59,406 nt of DNA from the NCBI GenBank assembly GCA_964544305.1, contig CAZJAZ010000011.1:1-59406 (forward strand). Direction: 5' to 3'. This DNA comes from JAFDWI01 sp964544305 (lineage in GTDB: Bacteria; Actinomycetota; Acidimicrobiia; Acidimicrobiales; Iamiaceae). Shown one piece after another: positions 33,719 to 41,929 of this stretch; position 1 is the first letter of the stretch; the number at the start of each line of letters is the position of its first letter. Below the pieces are notes generated by a model that was given only the letters and a program-made list of their open reading frames with translations, had not been told where the DNA came from and did not search any database. The position numbers and the translations under genes are program-made.

Positions 33719-33765
33719 AAATTTGACGCGTTATGGCCTCAGAGAGGCCATAACGCGTCAAATTT
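33719..33765. repeat. dispersed long-hairpin repeat, copy 2
   Basis: Perfect 22-base arms (33719-33740 and 33744-33765) with loop AGA. It has the same core TTTGACGCGTTATGGC as copy 1, with one extra base pair near the loop. It lies five bases beyond the stop of the minus-strand acyl-CoA dehydrogenase and 27 bases upstream of the DUF454 start. Confidence 0.85.
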
Positions 33766-33770
33766 CGTGG

Positions 33771-34898
33771 TTAGTCAAGGGCGACTTGTGCGATGCGACG
33801 CTCACATTCACGGTCGTCCCACCAGTTGAGCTGCAGCGCCTTTGCCCGACGGAAGTAAAGCTGAATCTCATACTCCACCGTGAAACCAACACCTCCGAAC
33901 ACTTGTTGGGCCATGGCGGTCACATCCCGGTATGTCTTGCCGGCAAACAACTTGGCCATGGGTGCCAGCTTGGTCACGTCGCGTCCCTCCGCTCGGGCCC
34001 AGGCAGCCTCATAAACCAGCAAGGTTGCACCGTCGGTTGTGGTCTTGGCATTCGCGAGGTAATGAGCGATGGCCTGGAAAGCACCAAGTGGCTTGTCAAA
34101 CTGCTCACGGTCCTTCGCGTACTGGGTGGTGATCTCAAGGGCGTAGCGTGCACCGCCGGTGGCGAGGGCTGCGGCGATAATGGCACCGTCGTACATGTTT
34201 GCCTCCCATTCAGCCCAACCATTTGCGCCCGGTCCACCAAGTTGATCAGCTACCTGCACACGCACATTGTCGAAGGTGACGTCGTATTGCGTGTCTGACG
34301 CAATCGACATCTTTTGGGTGAAGGTGACCCCGTCCGCGTTCGGATCGATGAGCACCAGAGCGATGTCGTTCTCGGCGTCGCCGGTGCGTACGAGCGTGAC
34401 CAGACGCTCTGCAGACGATGCAAAAAACACGTGCCGTTTGGTCCCAGTAATGACAAGATCGTCGCCATCGGCAACCGCGCGAGCTTGTACACCCTTGGCG
34501 GAAAAGCCGTTCTCGGGTTCGAGCCAGGCAACCGCTACGACCGACTCGCCCGACGCAATGCGTGGCAACCAAGCGGCTTGTTGATCGGCGGTGCCTGCCC
34601 GGGCAATGGCGCCCGCGGCAACGACAGACGAAACAAACCAAGGCGACGGAATCAGCGAACGGCCGAGCTCCTCGGCGACAATGACACCCTCAATGAGCCC
34701 CATGCCCGACCCTCCATGGGCTTCAGGAATCAGTAAGCCAAGCAAGTCAGATGCAATGAGCTGTTGCCAGAAGTCGTCCGCGTATCCTTTCGGGTCGTCT
34801 TCGAGGCCGCGCACCGTTGCTTTGGTTGCGTCTTGCGAGCAGATGCTCCGCACCACGTCGCGCAGCATGTCTTGTTCTGGGGAGAAATCGAGATCCAT
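33771..34898 (-). CDS. acyl-CoA dehydrogenase, smaller-subunit type
   Basis: A 375-residue flavoprotein: MDLDFSPEQDMLRDVVRSIC, IPEAHGGSGMGLIEGVIVAE, AWLEPENGFSAKGVQARAVA, and REQFDKPLGAFQAIAHYLAN. The C-terminus (VFGGVGFTVEYEIQLYFRRA) has an altered GGxGxT region, like the less conserved partner of heteromeric dehydrogenases such as ChsE1-ChsE2. It is the last gene of an operon that begins with a second acyl-CoA dehydrogenase, so an alpha2beta2 enzyme is plausible (inference). Confidence 0.88.
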   Translation of the reverse strand: MDLDFSPEQDMLRDVVRSICSQDATKATVRGLEDDPKGYADDFWQQLIASDLLGLLIPEAHGGSGMGLIEGVIVAEELGRSLIPSPWFVSSVVAAGAIARAGTADQQAAWLPRIASGESVVAVAWLEPENGFSAKGVQARAVADGDDLVITGTKRHVFFASSAERLVTLVRTGDAENDIALVLIDPNADGVTFTQKMSIASDTQYDVTFDNVRVQVADQLGGPGANGWAEWEANMYDGAIIAAALATGGARYALEITTQYAKDREQFDKPLGAFQAIAHYLANAKTTTDGATLLVYEAAWARAEGRDVTKLAPMAKLFAGKTYRDVTAMAQQVFGGVGFTVEYEIQLYFRRAKALQLNWWDDRECERRIAQVALD

Positions 34899-34963
34899 TT
34901 CAACGGTTCCTTATCGTGAGTGAGCGGTCTTGGGTGCGCGATTGTGCCGTTTCGTATCCGGCG

Positions 34964-34980
34964 GTTTGGGCACCCCAAAC
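34964..34980. repeat. short inverted repeat within the racemase/dehydratase/dehydrogenase operon
   Basis: GTTTGGG-CAC-CCCAAAC, a 7-bp perfect stem in the 117-base gap between the dehydratase stop and the last dehydrogenase start. It could attenuate transcription into the last gene; no U tract follows, so this is weak. Confidence 0.3.
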
Positions 34981-35015
34981 GAGCGGTTGGGGAGGTTGCT
35001 GTCGCGAGGCGATCG

Positions 35016-36110
35016 TCATGGCACCCAACGTTCGCCGGTGCGGGCCCACGGGTTATCGTCTTCATCAACGGGAAGCGCGATTCGAGCCGCACACGATGTC
35101 TTGACCGATCCATTGACGGTGACCGCCACGTCAAGATCGACCCAGCCACAACCGGTTCCATCGGTGGCAATTGTCTTCACGGTCGCGTCGAACGCCATCG
35201 TGTCACCCGGGAAGATCGACCCGAGCATACGGAACGTCATCCGGCCAAGGCGGCCTTTCGGGCCGGACCAGTCGGTGAGATAGCGCTCGAACCAGTGCGC
35301 CAAGTTCGGAGTATTCAAAAAAATGTCTTGTGTCCCATTGCGCTTCGTTGCGAACGCGTAGTCGTGGTGCATTGGTCGCCAGTCTCGACTTGCGAGGGCG
35401 CCGAGCACGACGGTCGTGGCGCTGACACCTTGGGTCAGTGTGGGAAGGTGGTCGCCTTCGCTGACTTGGCTGAGCACACGAGAATCAGTGCCGGTCGGGC
35501 GGGTCGTGTCTCCTGGTGGAGCACCGATCAATGCTGGGTCAATTGCCGGTGGTTCGTTCGGGGCGGTTGGAGCGCCGGTTTCGGCGCCGCCGTTCGCACG
35601 CTGGTAGCCAAAGCCGGTATAGGACTCGGTGGCAACGAGTACACCACTCGCGTTGTGGTACTCAACGTCAATCACCCAGAATCGACCCGTTCCGAGCTTG
35701 GTCGTTTTTTCACCCGATACTGATTTGAGGATCTGTCCTGTGGTGAGCAGGTCGCCGGGACGTACTGGGGCGTGGAAGACGATGGTGTTGTCGCTCATCA
35801 CCGCTTCGGGCAATCCGAGTGTTTCTTTCAAATCGAAATGCACCTGGAGGGGGAGTGCCCCTTGCGTGCGGTTCGGTGCCCAGTGATGGGGACGAAACCA
35901 CACTGAGATCATTGATGGTGGGGCAATCGGACCACCACAGAGTTCTGTCGCAACAGCCTCATCCCAAAACAACGGGTTCCCGTTTTCGACCGATGCGCAA
36001 CCGGTGTAGACGTAACCCATTTCAACGGGGAAGGTACCGGTTTCAACGTATTGGGTTTGGCCGATTTTCTCGACGATTGCGGCGGGAAGGTCGTTGACTG
36101 TGTTACTCAT
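35016..36110 (-). CDS. double-hotdog FAS1-like/MaoC enoyl-CoA hydratase
   Basis: A 364-residue protein of two hotdog domains. The N-terminal half is a FAS1-like dehydratase domain (PVEMGYVYTGCASVENGNPL, GGPIAPPSMISVWFRPHHW). The C-terminal half is MaoC-like with the catalytic hydratase-2 motif DWRPMHHDYAFA (Asp and His). It probably hydrates an enoyl-CoA formed by the flanking dehydrogenases. It lies 24 bp after the racemase gene and is co-oriented. Confidence 0.87.
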   Translation of the reverse strand: MSNTVNDLPAAIVEKIGQTQYVETGTFPVEMGYVYTGCASVENGNPLFWDEAVATELCGGPIAPPSMISVWFRPHHWAPNRTQGALPLQVHFDLKETLGLPEAVMSDNTIVFHAPVRPGDLLTTGQILKSVSGEKTTKLGTGRFWVIDVEYHNASGVLVATESYTGFGYQRANGGAETGAPTAPNEPPAIDPALIGAPPGDTTRPTGTDSRVLSQVSEGDHLPTLTQGVSATTVVLGALASRDWRPMHHDYAFATKRNGTQDIFLNTPNLAHWFERYLTDWSGPKGRLGRMTFRMLGSIFPGDTMAFDATVKTIATDGTGCGWVDLDVAVTVNGSVKTSCAARIALPVDEDDNPWARTGERWVP

Positions 36111-36134
36111 AGCAATAGATCCTCACTGTCGGTT

Positions 36135-37319
36135 TCATGCAATGACTCCCTCAGTGCGCAGCGCAGTTACTCGTTCAAGTGCAACGCCGGCTTCATCGAA
36201 CACCGCGTCGGTGTCGGTCACGGTCACATCCGGCACGTCAATCACTCCATCGATGGGGTCCATTCCGGCAAGCATCGGCCCCAGTTGTGAAAACCGACCG
36301 TGAATCGGATGCTCGGCTTCAACAAAGACTCCACGGGCCTGGAGTTGCGCATCGTTGGCCACATCGAGCGTCGAGTTGATGGGGGCAACGCACGTGTCGA
36401 TTCCGTGGAAGTCATGGAGCCACTCGTTGCGAGATCGTGAAGCAAACGCATTGGTAAGCGCCGCTCGAATCGTGGGCTGTGCGTCGTCGTCGTATTGGCG
36501 CGGGGCAAGTTCGCTGCAACCCATTGCGTCACACAGGTTGGCGAAAAACTTTGCCTCGATCGCGCCAAGTGCAATCCAGGTGCCATCGCCACACTGGTAC
36601 GTGCCATAACACGCGTAGCGACCCGAGAGCACGTCGTGGCCGGGCTTGGGCACGACACCAGTCGCGAGGTGCTCGTCAATGATGAGGGAGGTGAGGTTCA
36701 ACACGCCGTCCGTAATCGACACGTCCAAATGCTCGCCGATTCCGGTTGTTTGGCGGCGAAGGAGCGCGGCAAATATGGCAATCACCGCGTGCATCCCGCC
36801 ACCGGCCGAGTCTGCGAACGTGGCCCCAGGCAGACCGGGTTTGTCTCCGGCGGCCGGTTCGGCACAGGCGAGTGCCCCGGCGACACCTTGATAGTTGATG
36901 TCATGACCGGCAGCTGTCGCCATTGGTCCCGTCTGGCCGTAGCCGCTGGTTGAACACACAATGATGCGAGGATTTGTGGCTGCAAGTTCGCCGTAGCCGA
37001 GCCCGAGTTTGGTGAGGACCCCTGGTCGAAACGACTCGATCACGATGTCGGCGGAGGCGACGAGTTCGAGGAAAACGTCACGACCCGCTTCGGCCTTCAG
37101 GTCGATCTGAATGCGTCGAGTGCGCCGCTGTCCCGAATAGGCATAGTGATTCGGTACGACCTGTTTGCCAGCGTCTTTTGCGACCGGCGCGACTTTGATG
37201 ATGTCCGAGCCGTAGTCGGCAAGAATCGACGAGGCGCGCGCCGCAGGCCCCACCGATGCGAGGTCAAGGACGCGTACCCCTGCGAGCGCTGAGGGACGGG
37301 GACGTGAAGCGGATGTCAT
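36135..37319 (-). CDS. alpha-methylacyl-CoA racemase (CaiB/BaiF family)
   Basis: A 394-residue family III CoA-transferase fold; ATG at 37319 is preferred over the longer ORF. The segments AGHDINYQGVAGALACAE and PGATFADSAGGGMHAVIAIF match the His and Asp that act as acid/base pair in alpha-methylacyl-CoA racemase, rather than the CoA-transferase Asp context. The enzyme interconverts (R)- and (S)-2-methylacyl-CoA so that methyl-branched chains can enter beta-oxidation. It is flanked by acyl-CoA dehydrogenases and a hydratase, which supports that role. Confidence 0.87.
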   Translation of the reverse strand: MTSASRPRPSALAGVRVLDLASVGPAARASSILADYGSDIIKVAPVAKDAGKQVVPNHYAYSGQRRTRRIQIDLKAEAGRDVFLELVASADIVIESFRPGVLTKLGLGYGELAATNPRIIVCSTSGYGQTGPMATAAGHDINYQGVAGALACAEPAAGDKPGLPGATFADSAGGGMHAVIAIFAALLRRQTTGIGEHLDVSITDGVLNLTSLIIDEHLATGVVPKPGHDVLSGRYACYGTYQCGDGTWIALGAIEAKFFANLCDAMGCSELAPRQYDDDAQPTIRAALTNAFASRSRNEWLHDFHGIDTCVAPINSTLDVANDAQLQARGVFVEAEHPIHGRFSQLGPMLAGMDPIDGVIDVPDVTVTDTDAVFDEAGVALERVTALRTEGVIA

Positions 37320-37338
37320 CGCAGTGTTGAAGACGTGC

Positions 37339-38556
37339 TTAGAAGTTCTTCGGTAGTCCAAGACCGCGGCGGCAAATGATGTTGCGCTGGATCTCTGATG
37401 CGCCGCCACCAATGGTGTCGATCACCGTGTAGCGATAGGTCGATTCGGCGCGGCCTTCCATTGGCGCATCCGGCGTCTTGACCCGCAACTGCGTGCCGGG
37501 GCCGCCAATGTCCATCGACGCGTTGGCCAAGTGCTGGGAGAACTCGGTGGCAAACAACTTGTACTCTGATGACTCGACGGTGGGGGGTGGCACGTGTCCG
37601 CCCGCTTTGTTGGCTGCTTCACCTTTCATCGATTCGGCAACAACTTTGAGGCCCATGACTCGGGCGACTTCGGCTTCGGTGTGCAGCTGGGCGATGCGTT
37701 GGCGGACCACCGGGTCGTTCTTGAGTGGCTCGCCGTCGCGCACGGTGTCGCGCACATAATCGGTGAGCACGTCAAGTCGCTGTTGCATGGGTGAGAACGT
37801 GAACATGGTGAAGCGTTCGAGGTCGAGCGCTTGGGAGATGTATTGGAAGCCGTGGTTGACCTCACCGACCACGTACGCGTCAGGTACGAACACGTTGTCG
37901 ATGAATACCTCGTTGGTGCGTTCGTCGCCCATCGTCCAGATGCCATTGATCGTCACCCCTTCTTGGTCGAGGGGGACGAGCATGAGGGTGATGCCGTGGT
38001 GTTTGTTGTTGGGATCGGTGCGGGTGCCCAGCCAGTACCACTCGGCAAAATGTGCCGAGGTCGTCCAGGTCTTTTGGCCGTTCAACAACCAGCCATCCAC
38101 GCCGTCTTTGGTGTGACGTTCGGCTTTGAGCTTCATGGATGCGGCATCCGACCCGGCGTTGGGTTCGGAGTAGCCGACGGCGAACTCGATCTCATTCTTC
38201 AGGATCTTGGGGAGGAACTCGGCTTTCATGTCATCCGAGCCCTCGTGGATGATCGTCTTGCCGACGATCCCGACACCTTTGCCGATCTGGGGGCCGCCGC
38301 GGCGGGCCAGCGCTTCGTTGAGCAGATACTCATAGACACCTTCGCCATCGGAACCGCCGTACACTTCGGGCCAGGTGATGCCAAGCCAGCCTTTCTCGCC
38401 GAGTTTGGCCATGAACGCTCGCCGTTTGGGGGTGTCGACGATCTGGGCCATGTTCTCTCGCGTGACATCAAAGACATCCGGGTCGTCGTTGGCGTTCAAG
38501 AACGCTTCCACCTCGGTGACGAATGCGAGCTGTTCGGGAGAGAAATCGAAGTTCAT
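37339..38556 (-). CDS. acyl-CoA dehydrogenase
   Basis: A 405-residue flavoprotein: MNFDFSPEQLAFVTEVEAFL, GWLGITWPEVYGGSDGEGVY, FAVGYSEPNAGSDAASMKLK, and GQKTWTTSAHFAEWYWLGTR. The C-terminal GGGASEIQRNIICRRGLGLP is typical. It heads a four-gene operon (dehydrogenase, racemase, hydratase, dehydrogenase). A perfect CTGACG-N3-CGTCAG palindrome lies 56 bp upstream. With the smaller dehydrogenase at the operon end it may form a heteromeric enzyme of the kind that oxidises sterol side-chain CoA esters. Confidence 0.92.
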   Translation of the reverse strand: MNFDFSPEQLAFVTEVEAFLNANDDPDVFDVTRENMAQIVDTPKRRAFMAKLGEKGWLGITWPEVYGGSDGEGVYEYLLNEALARRGGPQIGKGVGIVGKTIIHEGSDDMKAEFLPKILKNEIEFAVGYSEPNAGSDAASMKLKAERHTKDGVDGWLLNGQKTWTTSAHFAEWYWLGTRTDPNNKHHGITLMLVPLDQEGVTINGIWTMGDERTNEVFIDNVFVPDAYVVGEVNHGFQYISQALDLERFTMFTFSPMQQRLDVLTDYVRDTVRDGEPLKNDPVVRQRIAQLHTEAEVARVMGLKVVAESMKGEAANKAGGHVPPPTVESSEYKLFATEFSQHLANASMDIGGPGTQLRVKTPDAPMEGRAESTYRYTVIDTIGGGASEIQRNIICRRGLGLPKNF

Positions 38557-38611
38557 CGGAGCTCCTGCGTAGGTGGTGTGTGCGGCGCCGTTCGTGGTGA
38601 CGACGCGAAAT

Positions 38612-38626
38612 CTGACGACCCGTCAG
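38612..38626. promoter_or_regulatory. palindromic operator, YTGACG-N3-CGTCAG, site C
   Basis: CTGACGACCCGTCAG, extended by T/A on both sides to a 17-base palindrome. It is upstream of the dehydrogenase/racemase/hydratase operon; the divergent glycine-rich protein gene begins at 38720. Confidence 0.6.
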
Positions 38627-38719
38627 AAACTAGCGCATGAGCCATGGACGCGTCATGGTTCGGGCCGTGTACGGTGTGCCACATCAAATATGGCGCAGCA
38701 GTTTGCAAGGGGACGTTCA

Positions 38720-39835
38720 GTGAGCGGCGAGCAGAAGTATCCGAGGCGAGCACGAGTGGCGACGTCAGCAATCGCACTGTCGATCGCGGCGGTTACCAAC
38801 GCAGGCGGAAGCGCGGCGGCCACCATGGACGACCCCCAGCGCTTTGAATTCACCCGCGGGGTACAAACCTATGTTGTGCCTGCTGATGTTTGTGCGTTGC
38901 GGATCGTGGCCGCTGGCGCACAAGGTGGCCAAGGATATGCATTCCTCGGTGATCCACCTGCCCCTGGTGGACTCGGTGGCCAAGCAACGGCGATTTTGTC
39001 AGTCACACCGGGTGAAACCTTACAGGTGAACGTTGGCGGCCGAGGGGGCGCGGGAATCATGAACAGCACCCCATCTGAAGCGGGTGATGGCGGCTTTAAC
39101 GGAGGTGGGGCGGGTGGTGCGGGAGGACTCGACGGTGGTGGTGGTGGTGGCGGCGGGGGCGGTGCAACGGACATTCGTCAACATGGTGCAACCGATGCTG
39201 ATCGAGTCGTCATTGGCGCCGGTGGAGGAGGTTCGGGAGCGACGACCACGAACACAACCGATGCGTATTCCTATGGCGGCAATGGTGGGGATCCTGCAAC
39301 GACTGGGGGCGAGGAAGCGGCATTCAGTTTGCGGCCTAGTCCTCCGCCTGCCCCAGAAGATCTTGCAGCAGGGGGAACTGGTGGAACCGAAAGCGCAGGG
39401 GGAATCGGAGGACGTGGAGGGTTATTCGGCGACGCGGTCGTTCGGTCGCCAGGCGCAGACGGAGCACGCGGTTCCGGTGGTGTCGGCGGCGGCTGGATCC
39501 AGAACCACGCCGGTGGTGGTGGCGGCGGCGGTGGACTCTTTGGCGGAGGTGGCGGCGGAGCAGGAGCATATGCCGGAGGTGCCGGTGGCGGAGGTGGATC
39601 AAGCCTTGCCGACACGACTGTTCCAGGCGTGAATGAGGGAGACGGATACGCAACAATCACGCCAGTCGCTGATTGTTCCACCAACCCCACATCCTCGTCA
39701 TCCACGGTTCCCACTACTGGACCAGTCTCGAAAGCGCCCTCCGCAAACCAGGCGCCAGCGTCAACCACGCCTCGCCGAACAACGACGGCGGCGGCGGGGC
39801 AACCAGTGAAGCGGATTCCAAACTACGTAGGTTGA
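38720..39835 (+). CDS. secreted glycine-rich protein
   Basis: A 371-residue protein. The GTG at 38720 with AAGGGGA six bases upstream is chosen; an ATG at 38690 is the alternative. The signal peptide is RRARVATSAIALSIAAV, ending near AGGSAAA. The body has a beta-strand start (RFEFTRGVQTYVVPADVCAL) and long Gly-rich repeats (DGGGGGGGGGGATDIRQHG, RVVIGAGGGGSGA), which match the Gly_rich domain also seen in ALK receptors and many surface proteins. A Ser/Thr/Pro-rich C-terminus follows, without sortase signal. It is probably a surface or matrix protein. Confidence 0.82.
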   Translation: MSGEQKYPRRARVATSAIALSIAAVTNAGGSAAATMDDPQRFEFTRGVQTYVVPADVCALRIVAAGAQGGQGYAFLGDPPAPGGLGGQATAILSVTPGETLQVNVGGRGGAGIMNSTPSEAGDGGFNGGGAGGAGGLDGGGGGGGGGGATDIRQHGATDADRVVIGAGGGGSGATTTNTTDAYSYGGNGGDPATTGGEEAAFSLRPSPPPAPEDLAAGGTGGTESAGGIGGRGGLFGDAVVRSPGADGARGSGGVGGGWIQNHAGGGGGGGGLFGGGGGGAGAYAGGAGGGGGSSLADTTVPGVNEGDGYATITPVADCSTNPTSSSSTVPTTGPVSKAPSANQAPASTTPRRTTTAAAGQPVKRIPNYVG

Positions 39836-40046
39836 ACGGTCCAAGAAATTGGGATTGATATTTGCTGGAATTGAGTGGTTTGACTCCGCTTTTGAGGACC
39901 GTACGCGCGTGTCATGTTACCGCGCGTATTGAATTGAAAAAATACGCTCCGGAGGGGTCGACAGAAGTCACAGTCGGCGCGATGGTGCCGCCTGGCTAAG
40001 TCATTTGGCCTACGCGCATACCCCCTCACAAGGAGAATCACATTTC
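39836..40046 (+). other. 211-base leader of the next secreted-protein gene with several hairpins
   Basis: There is no ORF. A hairpin TACGCGCG (39902)/CGCGCGTA (39921) with an 11-base loop follows the glycine-rich gene and may end its transcript. Further on, GAC-AGAA-GTC and CGGC-N8-GCCG form two adjacent small hairpins before the sequence GGCTAAGTC. The RBS AAGGAG lies at 40030. It may be a structured 5' leader, but I cannot match it to a known riboswitch. Confidence 0.3.
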
Positions 40047-40664
40047 ATGAAGCGCACCACTCGACGTGGCACCGTGCCCGTCCTCAGGGCAGTTGTTGCA
40101 CTCGTCATCGCACTTGCCTCATTCGGCGCAGCCCCGGCTGGTGCGTCCACGGTCATTCCGATTCATTGGAAGGTCAACGCCTCCACTCACCTCAAGTCGC
40201 TCAATATGGATGTGGCCATCCCAGAAGGCACCTTCGATGGCGAAGTCGACCTCGCGACCGGAGACTTGACTGGAAGCTTGAACCTGCCGCCTGCAACCAA
40301 GACCATCAAACTCTTTGGCACGCCGGTGGCATCAACGACCTTCGCCATGAGCCAGAACGGACCGATCACCGGTCACGTCGACCTTGCGACCATGACGGTC
40401 ACCGTGAACTCGTCGTTCAACTTCTCGATCAAGAACGCATCGCTCTCATTCCTGCCATGGTGGAACATCGTAGGCAACTCGTGTCGAGGAACATCACCGG
40501 TCAATGTGTCGATGACTGGCCCGGTCAACCTCAGCGGTGACTCAACCTTCACCGCAGACTACGCGCTGCCCAAGCTCACCGGCTGTGGGTTTGCAACACC
40601 CTTGATGAACCTCATTGTCCCCGGAGGAGGCAACACGTTCACGGCAACCTTTGGTCCGGCCTGA
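40047..40664 (+). CDS. secreted beta-rich protein of unknown function
   Basis: A 205-residue protein with AAGGAG upstream of ATG 40047. It has a clear Sec signal peptide (AVVALVIALASFGAAPAGAS). The mature part is predicted beta-rich with repeated phrases (GEVDLATGDLTGSLNLPP, GHVDLATMTVTVNSSFNFSI, MTGPVNLSGDSTFTADYALP). Two Cys (NSCRG, TGCGF) could form a disulfide. The pattern resembles secreted lipid- or surface-associated actinobacterial proteins, but I cannot name the family. A strong double hairpin follows. Confidence 0.75.
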   Translation: MKRTTRRGTVPVLRAVVALVIALASFGAAPAGASTVIPIHWKVNASTHLKSLNMDVAIPEGTFDGEVDLATGDLTGSLNLPPATKTIKLFGTPVASTTFAMSQNGPITGHVDLATMTVTVNSSFNFSIKNASLSFLPWWNIVGNSCRGTSPVNVSMTGPVNLSGDSTFTADYALPKLTGCGFATPLMNLIVPGGGNTFTATFGPA

Positions 40665-40684
40665 TCAACGCAGTTCTGCGAGCA

Positions 40685-40745
40685 ACTGACCGCCTTCCGG
40701 TCAGTGCGGGTGGGCCCGGGTTTTGTGCCTGGGCTCACCCGCTTT
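40685..40745 (+). terminator. tandem-hairpin terminator
   Basis: The first hairpin is ACTGACCG-N5-CGGTCAGT (40685-40705). It is immediately followed by GCGGGTGGGCCCGGG (40706-40720) pairing with CCTGGGCTCACCCGC through two G-U pairs, then TTT. It lies after the secreted-protein gene and upstream of the alcohol dehydrogenase. Confidence 0.65.
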
Positions 40746-40791
40746 GCACGTTTTCGACCCGGATGGGTGGCAAACGTGACAACATCGCGTG

Positions 40792-41874
40792 ATGGAGATC
40801 ACCGCCGCAGTGCTTCGAGAACCCGATGGCCCATACAGACTTGAGCGTGTGGAACTGAACGAACCCGGCCCCGGTGAGATCATCGTGCGTATCAAGGCCG
40901 CAGGTATTTGTCACACCGATCAAATGCCCCGAGCTTTTGGTCTGGTTCCGATCATCACCGGGCACGAAGGGGCGGGTGTCGTCGAACAAGTCGGATCGGA
41001 CGTCACCACTGTTGCAGTGGGTGATCACGTCGTGTGTTCCTATGACTCGTGTGGAACCTGCTCCGCATGTGGGCGAGGAGAACCGTGGAACTGTGCCACG
41101 TTCTTGCTGCGAAACTTGACCGGTCGAGACGAGAACTTTGCGACCGCCGTACACGATGCGAACGGCAACGAGATCTCCTCTCGATGGTTTGCCCAATCAT
41201 CGTTCGCGAGTCACGCTCTCGTGCCCGCACGTAACGTCGTCGTTGTCGATAAGGCGCTTTCCCTTGAGTTGCTTGCACCACTTGGGTGTGGGTTTTTGAC
41301 CGGTGCCGGTTCCATTTTGCATGCACTCGATGTGTGTGCTGGCGAATCGGTTGTCGTGTTTGGAGCCGGTGCGGTTGGGATGGCTGCGATCATGGCGGCG
41401 GCCTCCGTGCAGGCCGGGATAATTGTTGCGGTTGACGTGAACGAGCGCCGCCTTGAATTGGCCAAGCAACTTGGTGCAACGGCGGCGGTTGTAGGGGGAA
41501 CCGACACCTCCATGATCGAATTGATGGCCGAGCTTGGTGGGCAAAGTGATGTCAGCTTCGATACCACCGGAGTGCCATCGGTCATTGGTGGTGCACTTTC
41601 GATTCTGCGACCCGGTGGCCGCTGCGGACTTGTTGGGGTCCAACAAGGTGACCTCACGCTTGATCCTGGCGCGCTCATTGGCAAGACCGTGGTCAGCATC
41701 CTCGAAGGCAATTCTGACCCACAAGTCATGATCCCGCGACTCATCAAACTTTGGCAGGACGGCCAGTTTCCGCTCGAACGCCTCGTCCAGACGTTCCCGC
41801 TCGCGGCGATCAATGAGGCCGAAGAAGCGTCACTATCGGGCGAAGTGATCAAACCGGTGCTCCTTCCTGCTTGA
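40792..41874 (+). CDS. zinc-dependent alcohol dehydrogenase (class III/aryl-alcohol type)
   Basis: About 360 residues of MDR type. The catalytic zinc site is KAAGICHTDQ, and ITGHEGAGVVEQVGSDV follows. The structural zinc loop is DSCGTCSACGRGEPWNC with its Cys ligands. The Rossmann motif is VVVFGAGAVGMAAIMA, and VDVNERRLELAKQLGATAAV follows. The length and RNLTGRD-type insertion fit the aryl/long-chain class III-like group. ATG at 40792 or GTG at 40789 are both possible. It is convergent with the acyl-CoA ligase; the third hairpin repeat separates them. Confidence 0.92.
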   Translation: MEITAAVLREPDGPYRLERVELNEPGPGEIIVRIKAAGICHTDQMPRAFGLVPIITGHEGAGVVEQVGSDVTTVAVGDHVVCSYDSCGTCSACGRGEPWNCATFLLRNLTGRDENFATAVHDANGNEISSRWFAQSSFASHALVPARNVVVVDKALSLELLAPLGCGFLTGAGSILHALDVCAGESVVVFGAGAVGMAAIMAAASVQAGIIVAVDVNERRLELAKQLGATAAVVGGTDTSMIELMAELGGQSDVSFDTTGVPSVIGGALSILRPGGRCGLVGVQQGDLTLDPGALIGKTVVSILEGNSDPQVMIPRLIKLWQDGQFPLERLVQTFPLAAINEAEEASLSGEVIKPVLLPA

Positions 41875-41882
41875 CCGTTGCC

Positions 41883-41929
41883 AAATTTGACGCGTTGTGG
41901 CTCCAGAGGAGCCACAACGCGTCAAATTT
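41883..41929. repeat. dispersed long-hairpin repeat, copy 3
   Basis: 22-base perfect arms (41883-41904 and 41908-41929) with loop AGA, extendable to 24 by flanking CC/GG. Compared with copies 1 and 2 the stem has TTGTGG paired with CCACAA instead of TTATGG/CCATAA, so an A-T pair became G-C by compensated changes. It lies between convergent genes. The TGA stop of the minus-strand ligase (41922-41924) is inside the arm. Confidence 0.85.

Noticed and set aside
33693..33761. Extended N-termini reading MTRYGL... over the hairpin repeats
   Set aside because: Similar peptides appear at all three repeats because the repeat DNA is the same; they are translations of the inverted repeat, not protein domains.
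38869..39174. Proline-rich minus-strand ORFs opposite the glycine-rich gene
   Set aside because: Poly-Gly codons read as poly-Pro on the opposite strand; the plus frame has signal peptide, RBS and domain match.
39940..40020. c-di-GMP-I (GEMM) riboswitch
   Set aside because: Only the GGCTAAGTC segment is reminiscent; the conserved GGCAAACC and GACGCAAAGCC elements are missing.
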